Assembly (NCBI RefSeq): GCF_002117915.1
Contig: NZ_BDJB01000003.1
Location: forward strand, 372,001 to 436,000
Length of the DNA: 64,000 nt
DNA from: Sphingomonas sp. TZW2008
Lineage (GTDB): Bacteria; Pseudomonadota; Alphaproteobacteria; Sphingomonadales; Sphingomonadaceae
Reading direction: 5' to 3'
The translations under genes and the position numbers were made by a program. Positions 46,256-54,729 of this stretch are shown one piece after another; position 1 is the stretch's first letter; every line of letters begins with the position of its first letter. Below the pieces are notes generated by a model, which was given only the letters and a program-made list of their open reading frames with translations, did no database searches and had not been told where the DNA came from.

Positions 46256-46279
46256 GATAACCCCTTCTATCGCGACGCA

Positions 46280-46305
46280 AACATCCAGCCCGCCGCTTTC
46301 GTTCC
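46280..46305 (-). promoter_or_regulatory. Weak EcfG-like promoter candidate
   Basis: Minus strand GGAAC (46305-46301), 17 bases, TGTT (46283-46280), three of four -10 bases matching. 25 bases upstream of the DUF1206 start at 46255. Confidence 0.3.
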
Positions 46306-46427
46306 GCTATTGGAACGGTGTGACCTCGATCAGGGAGAACGCCCTCGCAACACGACATGTAGTAGAAATAGATCATTTCGCCGCAAGACTAGCCTAGTGT
46401 AACGCCGGGACGGGGAGAGAATAGCTG

Positions 46428-46688
46428 ATGTTGAAGTCGATAAAGGTTGGCGGAGCCGGCGGTGTGACGAAAGCGTTGCAGCATGGGAACTCCGATACCG
46501 AGACGTTCATCGACATCTGCTACCACGCCATTTTGGGCCGTGCGCCGGACCGCATCGGCCTCAGCAGCTACGGCAAGATGATTGCAGAGGCGCCCAACCG
46601 GGAAACGCTAATTGCCGTCGTTCGATCGATCGCGATGAGCGAGGAAGCGCGCAAGTACCGTGATCACCACCTCGCGATTAAACGGTAA
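46428..46688 (+). CDS. DUF4214 domain-containing small protein
   Basis: An 86-residue protein with the DUF4214 pattern: TFIDICYHAILGRAPDRIGL, SYGKMIAEAPNRETLIAVVR, SIAMSEEARKYRD. This domain usually occurs as a part of larger sugar-related or cell-surface proteins (lectin-like, glycosyltransferase neighbours); here it stands alone. The ATG at 46428 follows GGGGAGAGA. It lies upstream of the GT2 gene but 225 bases away, with AT-rich sequence in between. Confidence 0.75.
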   Translation: MLKSIKVGGAGGVTKALQHGNSDTETFIDICYHAILGRAPDRIGLSSYGKMIAEAPNRETLIAVVRSIAMSEEARKYRDHHLAIKR

Positions 46689-46913
46689 GGTTCTCAAGCC
46701 CCGTCGAAATAACCGATCTTTCAATACGTCTTTCACGGCTGGGTCGTAGCAGCATCGGCCCTGGATTTATAAAATATTAGACTGGGCCGTGCCGCTGCAT
46801 ACCGGCGGCGTATTCCGATCCGACCACGTAGCTGCCCAACAATTCAACAACCTGGATCAAGTCGGCGGAATGATCGCTGGCGCCATTGCCAACATTGATT
46901 ATCGATCAGAATC
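46689..46913. other. Intergenic region before the GT2 cassette
   Basis: 225 bases, AT-rich for this genome, including TTTATAAAATATTAGA around 46768-46783, a likely promoter region for the GT2 cassette. No convincing gene: a reading frame from 46789 has no family and overlaps the GT2 gene. Confidence 0.4.
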
Positions 46914-48011
46914 ATGTTCGACCATGCGGCATCCGGCGATCTGCGGGCAGAGGGCGATGCCGGCTCGGGCGTCCCATCGAGCGCCGACGTCGACGTCGAC
47001 AGTTCTATCTGCGTACCCGTCCGTGACGAGGCCCGGCTTTTGCCGCAATTGCTGGCATCACTCGGCGACCTGCGTGTCGGCCGCGCGCGGCTGAGCATCT
47101 TTCTCTATTTCGACGGCTGCGCCGATGACGGCATCGCGATCGCGCGGCAGGCCGCCGACGGCTTTCCGCATCGCTTGCATGTCGTGCTCGGCGAGCGGCA
47201 GGCAGAGCCCAATGCCGGCCACGCACGCGGCGCGGCGATGGCGCTCGCGCTCGCGCAGGTCGGTACGCGCCCTTCCCTTCTGTTCACCACCGACGCCGAT
47301 AGCCGGCCGCAACCCGACTGGATCGCGGCGGGAACCGCGGCGCTGCGCCAGGCGGACGTCGTTGCCGGGCGGATCCGCCGCGACGATGCCGCCGGCGATC
47401 CGGCGCAACAGCGGATCGAGGATTATTACGATCGCCTCCATCGCTTCCGGCGCCGGCTAGATCCCGTCGGGTGGGAAGCGAGCGACACGCATCACTTCGG
47501 CGGCGGCGCGAACCTCGCGATGACAGCGGACGCCTACGGCGCGCTGGGCGGCTTCCGCGCGCTTGCACATGGCGAGGATGCGACGCTGCTCGACGATGCG
47601 GCGCGGCTGGGGCTGCGCGTGCGCCGCGACGCCGCGCTGGTGGTCGACACCTCATCGCGGCGGGAGGGACGTGCGGTCAACGGCCTCGCTGACGCGCTCC
47701 AGGCGATCGATCGAGGCGCGGTGCAGATGGTCGCGCACCCGGCAACGGTGGCGTGGCAGGCGCGCGCCCAAGCGTTGGCGCGGCGAGCCTTTGGCACGAT
47801 CGACGATGCCGCGCAGCTGGCTGCGCTGGGCGCGCTGATCGGGCTGTCAGCGGATCACCTTCGCGGCGTCGCGCGCGACTGCCCCAACGGGGAAGCGTTC
47901 GCGATGCGCGTGGTGCCGGCGGCTCCCGGGCACGACCGGCTGGTCACGCTGGCGGTTGCTGAGGCCGCGCTGGCGGCGCTGGAAGCCGAACTGAGCGGGA
48001 TTGCGGCATGA
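46914..48011 (+). CDS. Glycosyltransferase family 2 (soluble)
   Basis: GT-A glycosyltransferase of 365 residues without membrane helices. Signature blocks: ICVPVRDEARLLPQLLASLG; FLYFDGCADDGIAIARQAAD; the DxD metal site in LFTTDADSRPQPDWIAAGTA; HHFGGGANLAMTADAYGALG; and EDATLLDDAARLG. It transfers a sugar from a nucleotide donor. It is first gene of a four-gene cassette coupled by short overlaps (next start overlaps its TGA). Because it lacks membrane helices, it is not a chitin synthase-type NodC, although the cassette's logic resembles Nod genes. Confidence 0.85.
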   Translation: MFDHAASGDLRAEGDAGSGVPSSADVDVDSSICVPVRDEARLLPQLLASLGDLRVGRARLSIFLYFDGCADDGIAIARQAADGFPHRLHVVLGERQAEPNAGHARGAAMALALAQVGTRPSLLFTTDADSRPQPDWIAAGTAALRQADVVAGRIRRDDAAGDPAQQRIEDYYDRLHRFRRRLDPVGWEASDTHHFGGGANLAMTADAYGALGGFRALAHGEDATLLDDAARLGLRVRRDAALVVDTSSRREGRAVNGLADALQAIDRGAVQMVAHPATVAWQARAQALARRAFGTIDDAAQLAALGALIGLSADHLRGVARDCPNGEAFAMRVVPAAPGHDRLVTLAVAEAALAALEAELSGIAA

Positions 48012-48997
48012 CGGGGATCGCCGAGGCATTGCAAAAGGCGATCGTCGCGGCGGGGTGGCACGTCGCGCCGCCGTGCGACCCAGGCGACGCGGGGGCGTAT
48101 CACGCGCTGCTGCGGCCGCTATACGCCGCGGGGCGGCGCGATTTGCCGCTCGGCCGGCTGCTCGAGGGGCATGTCGATGCGGTGCAGATCGTGCAGCGCT
48201 ACGGCGACGCGAACCAGCGGGCGGCGCTGGCGAACGCGCTCGCCGGAGGCGCGACGCTTGGCGTATGGAATGCGGCGCTGCCGGGCGTGCCGCTGGTGCT
48301 TGGCGAAGGCGGGCTTGAGGGCGGCAAGAGCTATGCCTCGGGCGCAGGCGTGCTGAGCCACGCGCTGGTTACCGCCGACACGCCAGCGGGCCAGCACCTG
48401 CTGCTGCTCGATCTCACCCGCGTCGCACCGACGATCGATCGTGACTGGTGGCGCGTGACGGGGATGCAGCGATCGGAGACGCATCAGGTGCATTGGCGCG
48501 GCGCGGCGGTGCTGGACGACGCACGGATCGGCTCGCCGGGCTGCTACGCGCGCGAGCCGTATTTCAGCGGCGGCGCGCTGCGCTTCGTCGCGGTGCATGC
48601 CGGCGGGATCGCCGCGCTGTTCGACCATACGCGCGACCACCTCGTTGCCACGGCCCGCGCCGACGATCCGTTTCAGGCGGCGCGGCTCGCCGAGCTGTTC
48701 GCGCTTGCGGCAGGGGCGGCGGCGACCGTGCGCGACGCCGCGGTTGCCTGGTTCGAGGGGTACGGCGAGGCGAGGCTCGCTCGCGTCGCCGCGGCGCGAC
48801 TGGCGGTGACCGATGCGGCGGAGCGTGCGATCATCCTCGCGCAGCAAGCGGTGGGGCTGCAGGGGCAGTTCCTCGCACATCCGCTCGCCGCGACGCTCGC
48901 CGACCTCTCGGTCTACGTGCGTCAGCCGGCGCCCGACGCGCAGCGGCTGCGCGTCGGGCGCGCGGTGCGCGACGGCCTGCTGTCGCCTGATCTGTGA
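48008..48997 (+). CDS. Acyl-CoA dehydrogenase-like protein
   Basis: A 329-residue protein recognisable as acyl-CoA dehydrogenase-like only in its fold: N-terminal helices with QIVQRYGDANQRAALANALA, a middle region with GEGGLEGGKSYASGAGVLSH, and C-terminal helices with AERAIILAQQAVGLQGQFLA. The flavin/substrate motifs of ordinary ACADs are weak, and the protein is shorter than the usual 380-400. It may dehydrogenate or bind an unusual substrate. ATGA overlap with the GT2 gene and GTGA overlap with the deacetylase gene. Confidence 0.72.
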   Translation: MTGIAEALQKAIVAAGWHVAPPCDPGDAGAYHALLRPLYAAGRRDLPLGRLLEGHVDAVQIVQRYGDANQRAALANALAGGATLGVWNAALPGVPLVLGEGGLEGGKSYASGAGVLSHALVTADTPAGQHLLLLDLTRVAPTIDRDWWRVTGMQRSETHQVHWRGAAVLDDARIGSPGCYAREPYFSGGALRFVAVHAGGIAALFDHTRDHLVATARADDPFQAARLAELFALAAGAAATVRDAAVAWFEGYGEARLARVAAARLAVTDAAERAIILAQQAVGLQGQFLAHPLAATLADLSVYVRQPAPDAQRLRVGRAVRDGLLSPDL

Positions 48998-49641
48998 GGG
49001 TGGCGCTGGGCAACATCCGATCGGCGCTGATCGTCGCGCCGCATCCGGACGACGAAATTATCGGCACGGCGGGGCTGATAGCCACGCTGCGCCAGCGCGG
49101 CGTCGCGGTTCGCGTGGTGATCGTGTCCGACGGGGGCGCGTCGCACCCCGGCAGCGCCGCGTGGCCGCGCGCGCGCCTTGTCGCCGAGCGCCGGCGCGAG
49201 AGCCGCCGCGCGCTGCGCCGCTTGGCGGTACCGGCGGATGCGGTGACCTTTGTCGCCCTGCCCGACGGCGCGCTCGCCAAGCAGGCGACGCTGTGCCGCC
49301 GCGCGCTCCACCGCCTCGTCGCGCAAATTGAGCCGACGCTGATCGTCGGGCCTGCCCCGAGCGACGCGCACCCCGATCACCGTGCGGTGGCCGCCGCGTT
49401 GCGCACGATCCGCACGCCGGCGCGGCGTCTCGACTATCAGGTGTGGCCGCCACGACAGCGACACCCGCGCGCGATCACGCTCGTCATAGCGCGCGGCGCC
49501 GCGGCGAAGCGTTCGCTGATCCGCGCGCACCGCACGCAGCTGGGTGCAATCAGCGACGATCCGGCGGGCTTCTCGATCGCGCGGCATGAACTCGCCGCGT
49601 TCGCGCATCCGCTCGAGCGGTTCACGGCAACGCCGCGATGA
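48994..49641 (+). CDS. PIG-L family deacetylase
   Basis: Zinc-dependent deacetylase of 215 residues of the PIG-L/LmbE family, removing N-acetyl groups from sugars. Zinc motif APHPDDE (residues 15-21) and DAHPDHR (about residues 127-133). It starts at GTG 48994, overlapping the previous stop. In the cassette, it could deacetylate the sugar transferred by the GT2 enzyme, as MshB or NodB-like steps do. Confidence 0.88.
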   Translation: MRVALGNIRSALIVAPHPDDEIIGTAGLIATLRQRGVAVRVVIVSDGGASHPGSAAWPRARLVAERRRESRRALRRLAVPADAVTFVALPDGALAKQATLCRRALHRLVAQIEPTLIVGPAPSDAHPDHRAVAAALRTIRTPARRLDYQVWPPRQRHPRAITLVIARGAAAKRSLIRAHRTQLGAISDDPAGFSIARHELAAFAHPLERFTATPR

Positions 49642-50219
49642 GCGCAATCGGGCTCGGCGGCTTCGCGGCCAAATTCGCCGGCGACGACGATCCGTGGCGC
49701 ACCTTCACCAGCCACGACGAAGCGGTGAAGCGCGCCGCGATCCTCCACGCGCTAGGGCCGGGTCCGATCGGCCGCGTACTCGAACTCGCCAGCGGCAACG
49801 GATCGAACAGCGCGGGCATTGCGCCGCGCGCACTGCGGCTCGATGCCACCGAGGGGACGGCGGAAGGCACCGTGCTGACGGCGCGCGCGATCGCGCGCTT
49901 TCCGCGTGCAGAGGCAACGCGCTTGCCGCTACCGGGTGCATTCCCGCACGCCTGCTATGACGCGATCGTCGTCGCGGAACTGCTCTACTACCTCTCCGCG
50001 CGTGAAATGGCGGCGGTGGCGCGGGATGTCCGTGTGGCCCTGCGCCTGGGCGGCCGGCTGATCCTGGCGCATCATCGCATCGATTTCTACGACTTCGCGC
50101 AGCGCGCCGCCGCGATCAACGCGCGCTTCCTGGCAGCAGCGGGCGGACCCTGGCGGGTGCGGACGGTGCGTGCGACGCGCCGTTGGGAAGTCATCGTCGC
50201 CGTTCAACGACTTGGCTGA
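49638..50219 (+). CDS. SAM-dependent methyltransferase (NodS-like)
   Basis: A 193-residue class I methyltransferase resembling NodS-type proteins (nodulation N-methyltransferase). The SAM region is centred on RVLELASGNGSNSAGIAPRA. YDAIVVAELLYYLSAREMAA follows motif I, then ALRLGGRLILAHHRIDFYDF. NodS methylates the free amino group of deacetylated chitooligosaccharide; here it follows a deacetylase, so N-methylation of the exposed amine is a natural inference. It ends the cassette; the oxidase operon begins 61 bases later. Confidence 0.8.
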   Translation: MSAIGLGGFAAKFAGDDDPWRTFTSHDEAVKRAAILHALGPGPIGRVLELASGNGSNSAGIAPRALRLDATEGTAEGTVLTARAIARFPRAEATRLPLPGAFPHACYDAIVVAELLYYLSAREMAAVARDVRVALRLGGRLILAHHRIDFYDFAQRAAAINARFLAAAGGPWRVRTVRATRRWEVIVAVQRLG

Positions 50220-50280
50220 AAAGCTGTTGTCGGACACGAAATGACACATCGCGGGTAGAACCGTTTCGGCCGCGAAGCGT

Positions 50281-51258
50281 TTGTTTTCGGTGCGGGGGAA
50301 ATCTCTACTGATCGCCGGGGCGACCGGCGTGTTGTCGGCGTGCAACCGGCACCAATCGACGCTGGCGCCGTTCGGCGCCGACGCGGCCGATATTCGGCAT
50401 CTTTTCATCGTGATGCTGGTGGGCGCGGTGGTGATCGCAATCGGCGTCGCGCTGCTGATGCGCCACGCGGTGCGCGCGCCGGAGGGCGAATTGACCCATA
50501 AGGGCGGCATGCGGCTGGTGCTATGGCTCGGCGGGATCATCCCGACCGTCGTCCTACTCGGCCTGCTCGCCTATTCGCTGCCGTTCATGAAGCCGCGGCC
50601 GACCGCGCCCGCTGACCTCAGGATTGGCGTGGAAGGCGAACAATTCTGGTGGCGGGTGATCTATCGCCCCGCCGGCGCACCGGCGGTGACGAGCGCCAAC
50701 GAGGTGCGCATTCCCGTCGGCCGCACCGTCGCCTTCGAGCTGGCGGCGGGCGATGTCGTCCACAGTTTCTGGATACCCGGGCTCGCCGGCAAGATGGACA
50801 TGATCCCCGGCCGCACCAACCGGCTGGTGGTGCGGGCCGACGCGCCCGGCCGGTACCGCGGGCAGTGCACCGAATTCTGCGGGCTGAGCCACGCGCTGAT
50901 GGCGTTCGACGTCGTCGCGATGCCAGCGCCGGCGTTCGACGCCTGGCTGGCGCGCGAGCGGCAGCCCGCCACCGCGGACGCCGACGCGGCCGGCGCGCGC
51001 GCCTTCGCCGCCAATGGTTGCGCCGCATGCCACAGCGTGCGTGGCGCCGGCGCGGCGTCCGCGATCGGGCCGGACCTGACGCATTTCGGCGCGCGGCGCA
51101 CGCTCGCCGCGGGCATCTTGCCGATGACGACCGCCAACGTCGCCGCGTTCATCCGCCATCCCGAGGCGACAAAGCCCGGCGTGCGCATGCCCGCCTTTCC
51201 CCATATCTCGCAGGCGGAGGCGACCCAGATCGCGCGCTATTTGCAAAGCCTGAAATGA
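50281..51258 (+). CDS. coxB: Cytochrome c oxidase subunit II fused to cytochrome c
   Basis: A 325-residue caa3-type subunit II. Lipoprotein-like N-terminus with a lipobox LSAC; two membrane helices (LVGAVVIAIGVALLM, GIIPTVVLLGLLAYSL); CuA site CTEFCGLSHALM (C196, C200, H204, M207); fused C-terminal cytochrome c with CAACH (C247, C250, H251). The start is uncertain: TTG at 50281 or GTG at 50290. The TGA overlaps the ATG of the subunit I+III gene. Confidence 0.92.
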   Translation: MFSVRGKSLLIAGATGVLSACNRHQSTLAPFGADAADIRHLFIVMLVGAVVIAIGVALLMRHAVRAPEGELTHKGGMRLVLWLGGIIPTVVLLGLLAYSLPFMKPRPTAPADLRIGVEGEQFWWRVIYRPAGAPAVTSANEVRIPVGRTVAFELAAGDVVHSFWIPGLAGKMDMIPGRTNRLVVRADAPGRYRGQCTEFCGLSHALMAFDVVAMPAPAFDAWLARERQPATADADAAGARAFAANGCAACHSVRGAGAASAIGPDLTHFGARRTLAAGILPMTTANVAAFIRHPEATKPGVRMPAFPHISQAEATQIARYLQSLK

Positions 51259-53765
51259 GCCTCCACGCCCAGGACGATCCGGCGCTGCGCGCCGCGCAGG
51301 AAGAACGGCTGCGCGCGGTGTGGAAGCCGCCGTCGGGCTGGTTCTTCCGCTGGACCGACGTCAACAACAACCGCGTCGGCGTGTGGTACACGCTGACGGC
51401 GTTCGGCTTTATGCTGTTCGCCGGCGTGCTGGCGCTGATCATGCGCACGCAGCTGGCGGTGCCTGAGAACGACCTCGTCTCGGCGGCCACCTTCAACCAG
51501 CTGTTTACGCTGCACGGCTCGATGATGATGTTCCTGTTCGCCGTGCCGATGTTCGAGGCGGTGTCCATCATCCTTCTACCGCAGCTCTTGGGCGCGCGCG
51601 ACTTGCCCTTCCCGCGCCTTTCCGCCTTCGGTTACTGGAGCTTCCTGCTGGGCGGCGTGTTCGTCGGCGGATCGATTTTCTTCAACGCCGCGCCCGACGG
51701 CGGGTGGTTCATGTATCCGCCGCTGACGACGCGCACCGACTTGAGCGGCATCGGCGCCGACATCTGGATGCTCGGCCTCAGCTTCATCGAGGTATCGTCG
51801 GTCGCGGCGGCTGTGGAGCTGATCGTCGGCGTGCTGAAATGCCGCCCGCCGGGCATGCGACTCAACCTGATGCCGCTCTACGCCTGGTACATCCTGGTCG
51901 TCGCGGTGATGATCCTGTTCGCCTTCCCTCCGCTGATCGCGGGCGACCTGCTGTTCGAGATGGAGCGGCTGCTCGGCTGGCCGTTCTTCGATGCGGCGAA
52001 GGGCGGCGATCCGCTGCTGTGGCAGCACCTGTTCTGGATCTTCGGCCATCCCGAAGTCTACATCGTCTTCCTGCCGTCGATCGCGCTGTTCGCGATGATG
52101 ATCCCGACCTTCGCGCAGCGTCACCTGCTCGGCTATCCGTGGATCGTGCTCGCCGCGGTCGGCACCGCCTTCCTGTCGTTCGGCTTGTGGGTGCACCACA
52201 TGTTCGCGACCGGCCTGCCCAAGATCAGCCTCGCCTTCTTCTCCGCCGCGTCCGAAGCGGTGGCGATCCCCACGGGCGTGCAGATCTTCGCGTTCATCGC
52301 AACGCTGTGGGCGGGCAAGGTGAAATGGTCAACGCCGCTGCTCTACGCCAGCGGCAGCCTGGCGGTCTTCGTAATTGGCGGGCTGACGGGCGTGATGGTG
52401 GCGATCGCGCCGTTCGACTGGCAAGCGCACGACACCTATTTCGTCGTCGCGCACCTCCATTACGTGCTGATCGGCGGCACGCTGCTGCCTTTGTTCGGCG
52501 GGCTCTATTATTTTTGGCCGCTGATCACGGGGAAGAAGCTGAGCGACCGGCTGGGCCGCACCGCCTTCTGGATCATGTTCGTCGGCATCAACTTGACCTT
52601 CTTCCCGATGCATTTGTCGGGGCTGGAAGGGATGCCGCGGCGCGTGTTCACCTACCCGGCCGAGCTCAATATCGGCTGGCTCAACCTCGCCTCGACCGCG
52701 GGATCGTATCTTTTCGCATCGGGCGTGCTGGTGCTGGTGATCGACCTTGCGCTGTCACCGACGCGAAAGAAGGCGCCGCGCAATCCGTGGGACGCGGGCA
52801 CGCTCGAGTGGCTGGCGCATCCCGACGACGAGGATTGGGGCATCCGATCGGTGCCGCTGATCGAGAGCCGCTATCCGATCTGGGACCAGAAGAATTTCGT
52901 CGCCAAGGTGGACGAAGGCCGCTTCTTCCTGCCCGACGCGGAGGAGGGCCGGCGCGAGACGATCATCACCTCGGTTCTCGATGCGAAGCCGGTATCGGTG
53001 ATCCGGCTGGGCACGCCGAGCGTCAAGCCAATGATCACCGCGGTGGCGCTGGGATCGGTGTTCATCCTGACGACGTATCACCTGTACCTGGCGGCGGCGC
53101 TGTTCGGCGTCGTCACGCTCGGCTGCGTGCTGTGGTGGCTGTGGGATACCGCCGAGATTCCCGAGAAGCCCGAGAAGCCGATCGGCCACGGAATGACGAT
53201 GCCGCTGTACCTGTCGGGCCCGGCGGCGCCCGGCTGGTGGGCGATGTTCATCACGATGATGGCCGATGCCACTGCCTTCTCCGGCCTCGTCTTCGGTTAT
53301 TACTTCTACTGGACGATCCATCCCGATTTCGGCGTTGGGTTCGACTGGCCGGGAAGCGCCGGGCCGCTGTTCGCGCTGGCTTGCTCGCTCGGCAGCTGGG
53401 CGGCAACCGTGGCGGCGCGCAAGGTGCATCGGCGCGGCGGCGTGACAGCGGCGCGCGGGCTGCTGATCGCCGGCGCTGTGGCGGCGGCGGCGAGTATGGC
53501 GGCAGGCCTTGGCAGCCTCGACGGGCTCGATCCGAAGGCGAACGTCTATCCGGCGATCGTCTGGGTGCTGGTGATCTGGACGGTGGCGCACGCCGCGGTC
53601 GGCATCGTGATGCAGCTTTACACGCTAGCGCGCAGCATCGCCGGCAAGATGGATCCGGCGCATGACGCCGATCTACGCAATATCACCGTCTACCAGCACT
53701 TTTTCGCGCTGACCGCGATCGTCGCCTATCTGACCGTCGGGCTGTTCCCGGAGGCGGGACTGTGA
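51255..53765 (+). CDS. Cytochrome c oxidase subunit I fused to subunit III
   Basis: An 836-residue fusion of CtaD and CtaE-type subunits. Subunit I part: His ligand in TLHGSMMMFLFAVPMFEAVS, GHPEVY in LFWIFGHPEVYIVFLPS, HHMFATGLPKISL for CuB, and VVAHLHYVLIGG for the hemes. The subunit III part after about residue 600 has PAAPGWWAMFITMMADATAF and VWVLVIWTVAHAAVGIVMQL helices. Aerobic respiration: electrons from cytochrome c to oxygen with proton pumping. Codon overlaps on both sides show translational coupling. Confidence 0.93.
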   Translation: MSLHAQDDPALRAAQEERLRAVWKPPSGWFFRWTDVNNNRVGVWYTLTAFGFMLFAGVLALIMRTQLAVPENDLVSAATFNQLFTLHGSMMMFLFAVPMFEAVSIILLPQLLGARDLPFPRLSAFGYWSFLLGGVFVGGSIFFNAAPDGGWFMYPPLTTRTDLSGIGADIWMLGLSFIEVSSVAAAVELIVGVLKCRPPGMRLNLMPLYAWYILVVAVMILFAFPPLIAGDLLFEMERLLGWPFFDAAKGGDPLLWQHLFWIFGHPEVYIVFLPSIALFAMMIPTFAQRHLLGYPWIVLAAVGTAFLSFGLWVHHMFATGLPKISLAFFSAASEAVAIPTGVQIFAFIATLWAGKVKWSTPLLYASGSLAVFVIGGLTGVMVAIAPFDWQAHDTYFVVAHLHYVLIGGTLLPLFGGLYYFWPLITGKKLSDRLGRTAFWIMFVGINLTFFPMHLSGLEGMPRRVFTYPAELNIGWLNLASTAGSYLFASGVLVLVIDLALSPTRKKAPRNPWDAGTLEWLAHPDDEDWGIRSVPLIESRYPIWDQKNFVAKVDEGRFFLPDAEEGRRETIITSVLDAKPVSVIRLGTPSVKPMITAVALGSVFILTTYHLYLAAALFGVVTLGCVLWWLWDTAEIPEKPEKPIGHGMTMPLYLSGPAAPGWWAMFITMMADATAFSGLVFGYYFYWTIHPDFGVGFDWPGSAGPLFALACSLGSWAATVAARKVHRRGGVTAARGLLIAGAVAAAASMAAGLGSLDGLDPKANVYPAIVWVLVIWTVAHAAVGIVMQLYTLARSIAGKMDPAHDADLRNITVYQHFFALTAIVAYLTVGLFPEAGL

Positions 53766-54139
53766 GGCGCTGGCTGAAACGGGCGCAGCGGCTGCGCGTC
53801 ACCTTGTGGACGCTGATCGTACCGCCGACGACGTGGGCGGTACATTTCCTGTTCTCGTACCTGTGGGCGGCGGTGTCGTGTGCGAAGCTTGGCGAATGGG
53901 CGCGCTTTCCCACCGCCTTCGCGATCGGCACGGTTGCGGCGCTCGCCGTCATCGTCGTCTCCGGCATCATCGCGCTGCAACAGTCGCGCACGCCGGGCGA
54001 TGTCGCGCCGCACGACGAGGGCACCGACGTCGACCGGCTGCGCTTCCTCGCCTATTCGACGCTGCTGCTCGCCGGGCTGAGCTTCATCGGCGTGGTGTTC
54101 ACCGCGCTCCCCGTCCTCGTGCTGAGCGATTGCCGGTGA
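53762..54139 (+). CDS. Small membrane protein of the oxidase operon
   Basis: A 125-residue protein with three hydrophobic helices (TLWTLIVPPTTWAVHFLFSY, IGTVAALAVIVVSGIIAL, STLLLAGLSFIGVVFTALPV). The start is GTG at 53762, overlapping the previous TGA, and its end overlaps the ctaG start. Not recognised as a named family; its position could make it an oxidase subunit IV-like protein or assembly factor. Confidence 0.65.
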   Translation: MRRWLKRAQRLRVTLWTLIVPPTTWAVHFLFSYLWAAVSCAKLGEWARFPTAFAIGTVAALAVIVVSGIIALQQSRTPGDVAPHDEGTDVDRLRFLAYSTLLLAGLSFIGVVFTALPVLVLSDCR

Positions 54140-54729
54140 AGCGCGGCGCACTGGCGGCTGGGCTCGCGCTGTTCCCGCTCGGCTGGGCGGCGAGCAGCGT
54201 CACGGTCGGCGCTTGGGCGATGACCGGGCATATGGTGGCGCACATGATCGCGGTCGCGGTCGCGGCGCCGCTCGTCGCGTTCGGCCTGCAAGATACGCGG
54301 GCCGATCCCGCGCGGCGCTGGCCTCGGGCAGTGACGCCGAGCACGGCGGCGCTGATCGAGGCGATCGTCGTGTGGGGCTGGCACGTGCCCGCGCTGCGCC
54401 GGCTGGTCCACGATCATCCCGGCTGGCTGATCGTCGAGCAGGCCAGCTTCCTCGCCGCGGGACTGCTGCTGTGGGCCGCCGTGCTCGCGCCGCGCCACCG
54501 TATGGCAGGCGTCGGCGCGCTGCTCGTCACGTCGATGCACATGACGCTGCTCGGCGCGCTGATCGGCCTCGCACCGCGGCCGCTCTACGGTCACGCCGGC
54601 GCGGCGGCGCTGGCGGACCAGCAGGTCGCCGGCGTCGTGATGCTGCTGGTCGGCGGGATCGCGTACCTCTTCGGCGGGCTGGCGATGCTCGGCCGGCTGC
54701 TCCAACACCGTGGCGAGGCGCCCGCATGA
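54136..54729 (+). CDS. ctaG: Cytochrome c oxidase assembly protein (CtaG, caa3 type)
   Basis: A 197-residue polytopic membrane protein of the caa3_CtaG family that helps copper delivery or oxidase assembly. Landmarks are TGHMVAHMIAVAVAAPLVAF, WGWHVPALRRLVHDHPGWLI, TSMHMTLLGALIGLAPRPLY and ALADQQVAGVVMLLVGGIAY. The GTG start at 54136 overlaps the preceding stop. No Cox11-type protein, heme A synthase or heme O synthase is in view, so those must be elsewhere in the genome. Confidence 0.87.
   Translation: MKRGALAAGLALFPLGWAASSVTVGAWAMTGHMVAHMIAVAVAAPLVAFGLQDTRADPARRWPRAVTPSTAALIEAIVVWGWHVPALRRLVHDHPGWLIVEQASFLAAGLLLWAAVLAPRHRMAGVGALLVTSMHMTLLGALIGLAPRPLYGHAGAAALADQQVAGVVMLLVGGIAYLFGGLAMLGRLLQHRGEAPA

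Noticed and set aside
46789..47094. Frame of 101 codons between DUF4214 and the GT2 gene
   Set aside because: Overlaps the start of the GT2 gene, no family or good ribosome site; probably chance.
50649..51254. Upstream extension of the oxidase subunit I frame
   Set aside because: The reading frame is open for 200 codons before the ATG at 51255 but overlaps subunit II, is low-complexity, and the ATGA overlap marks the true start.
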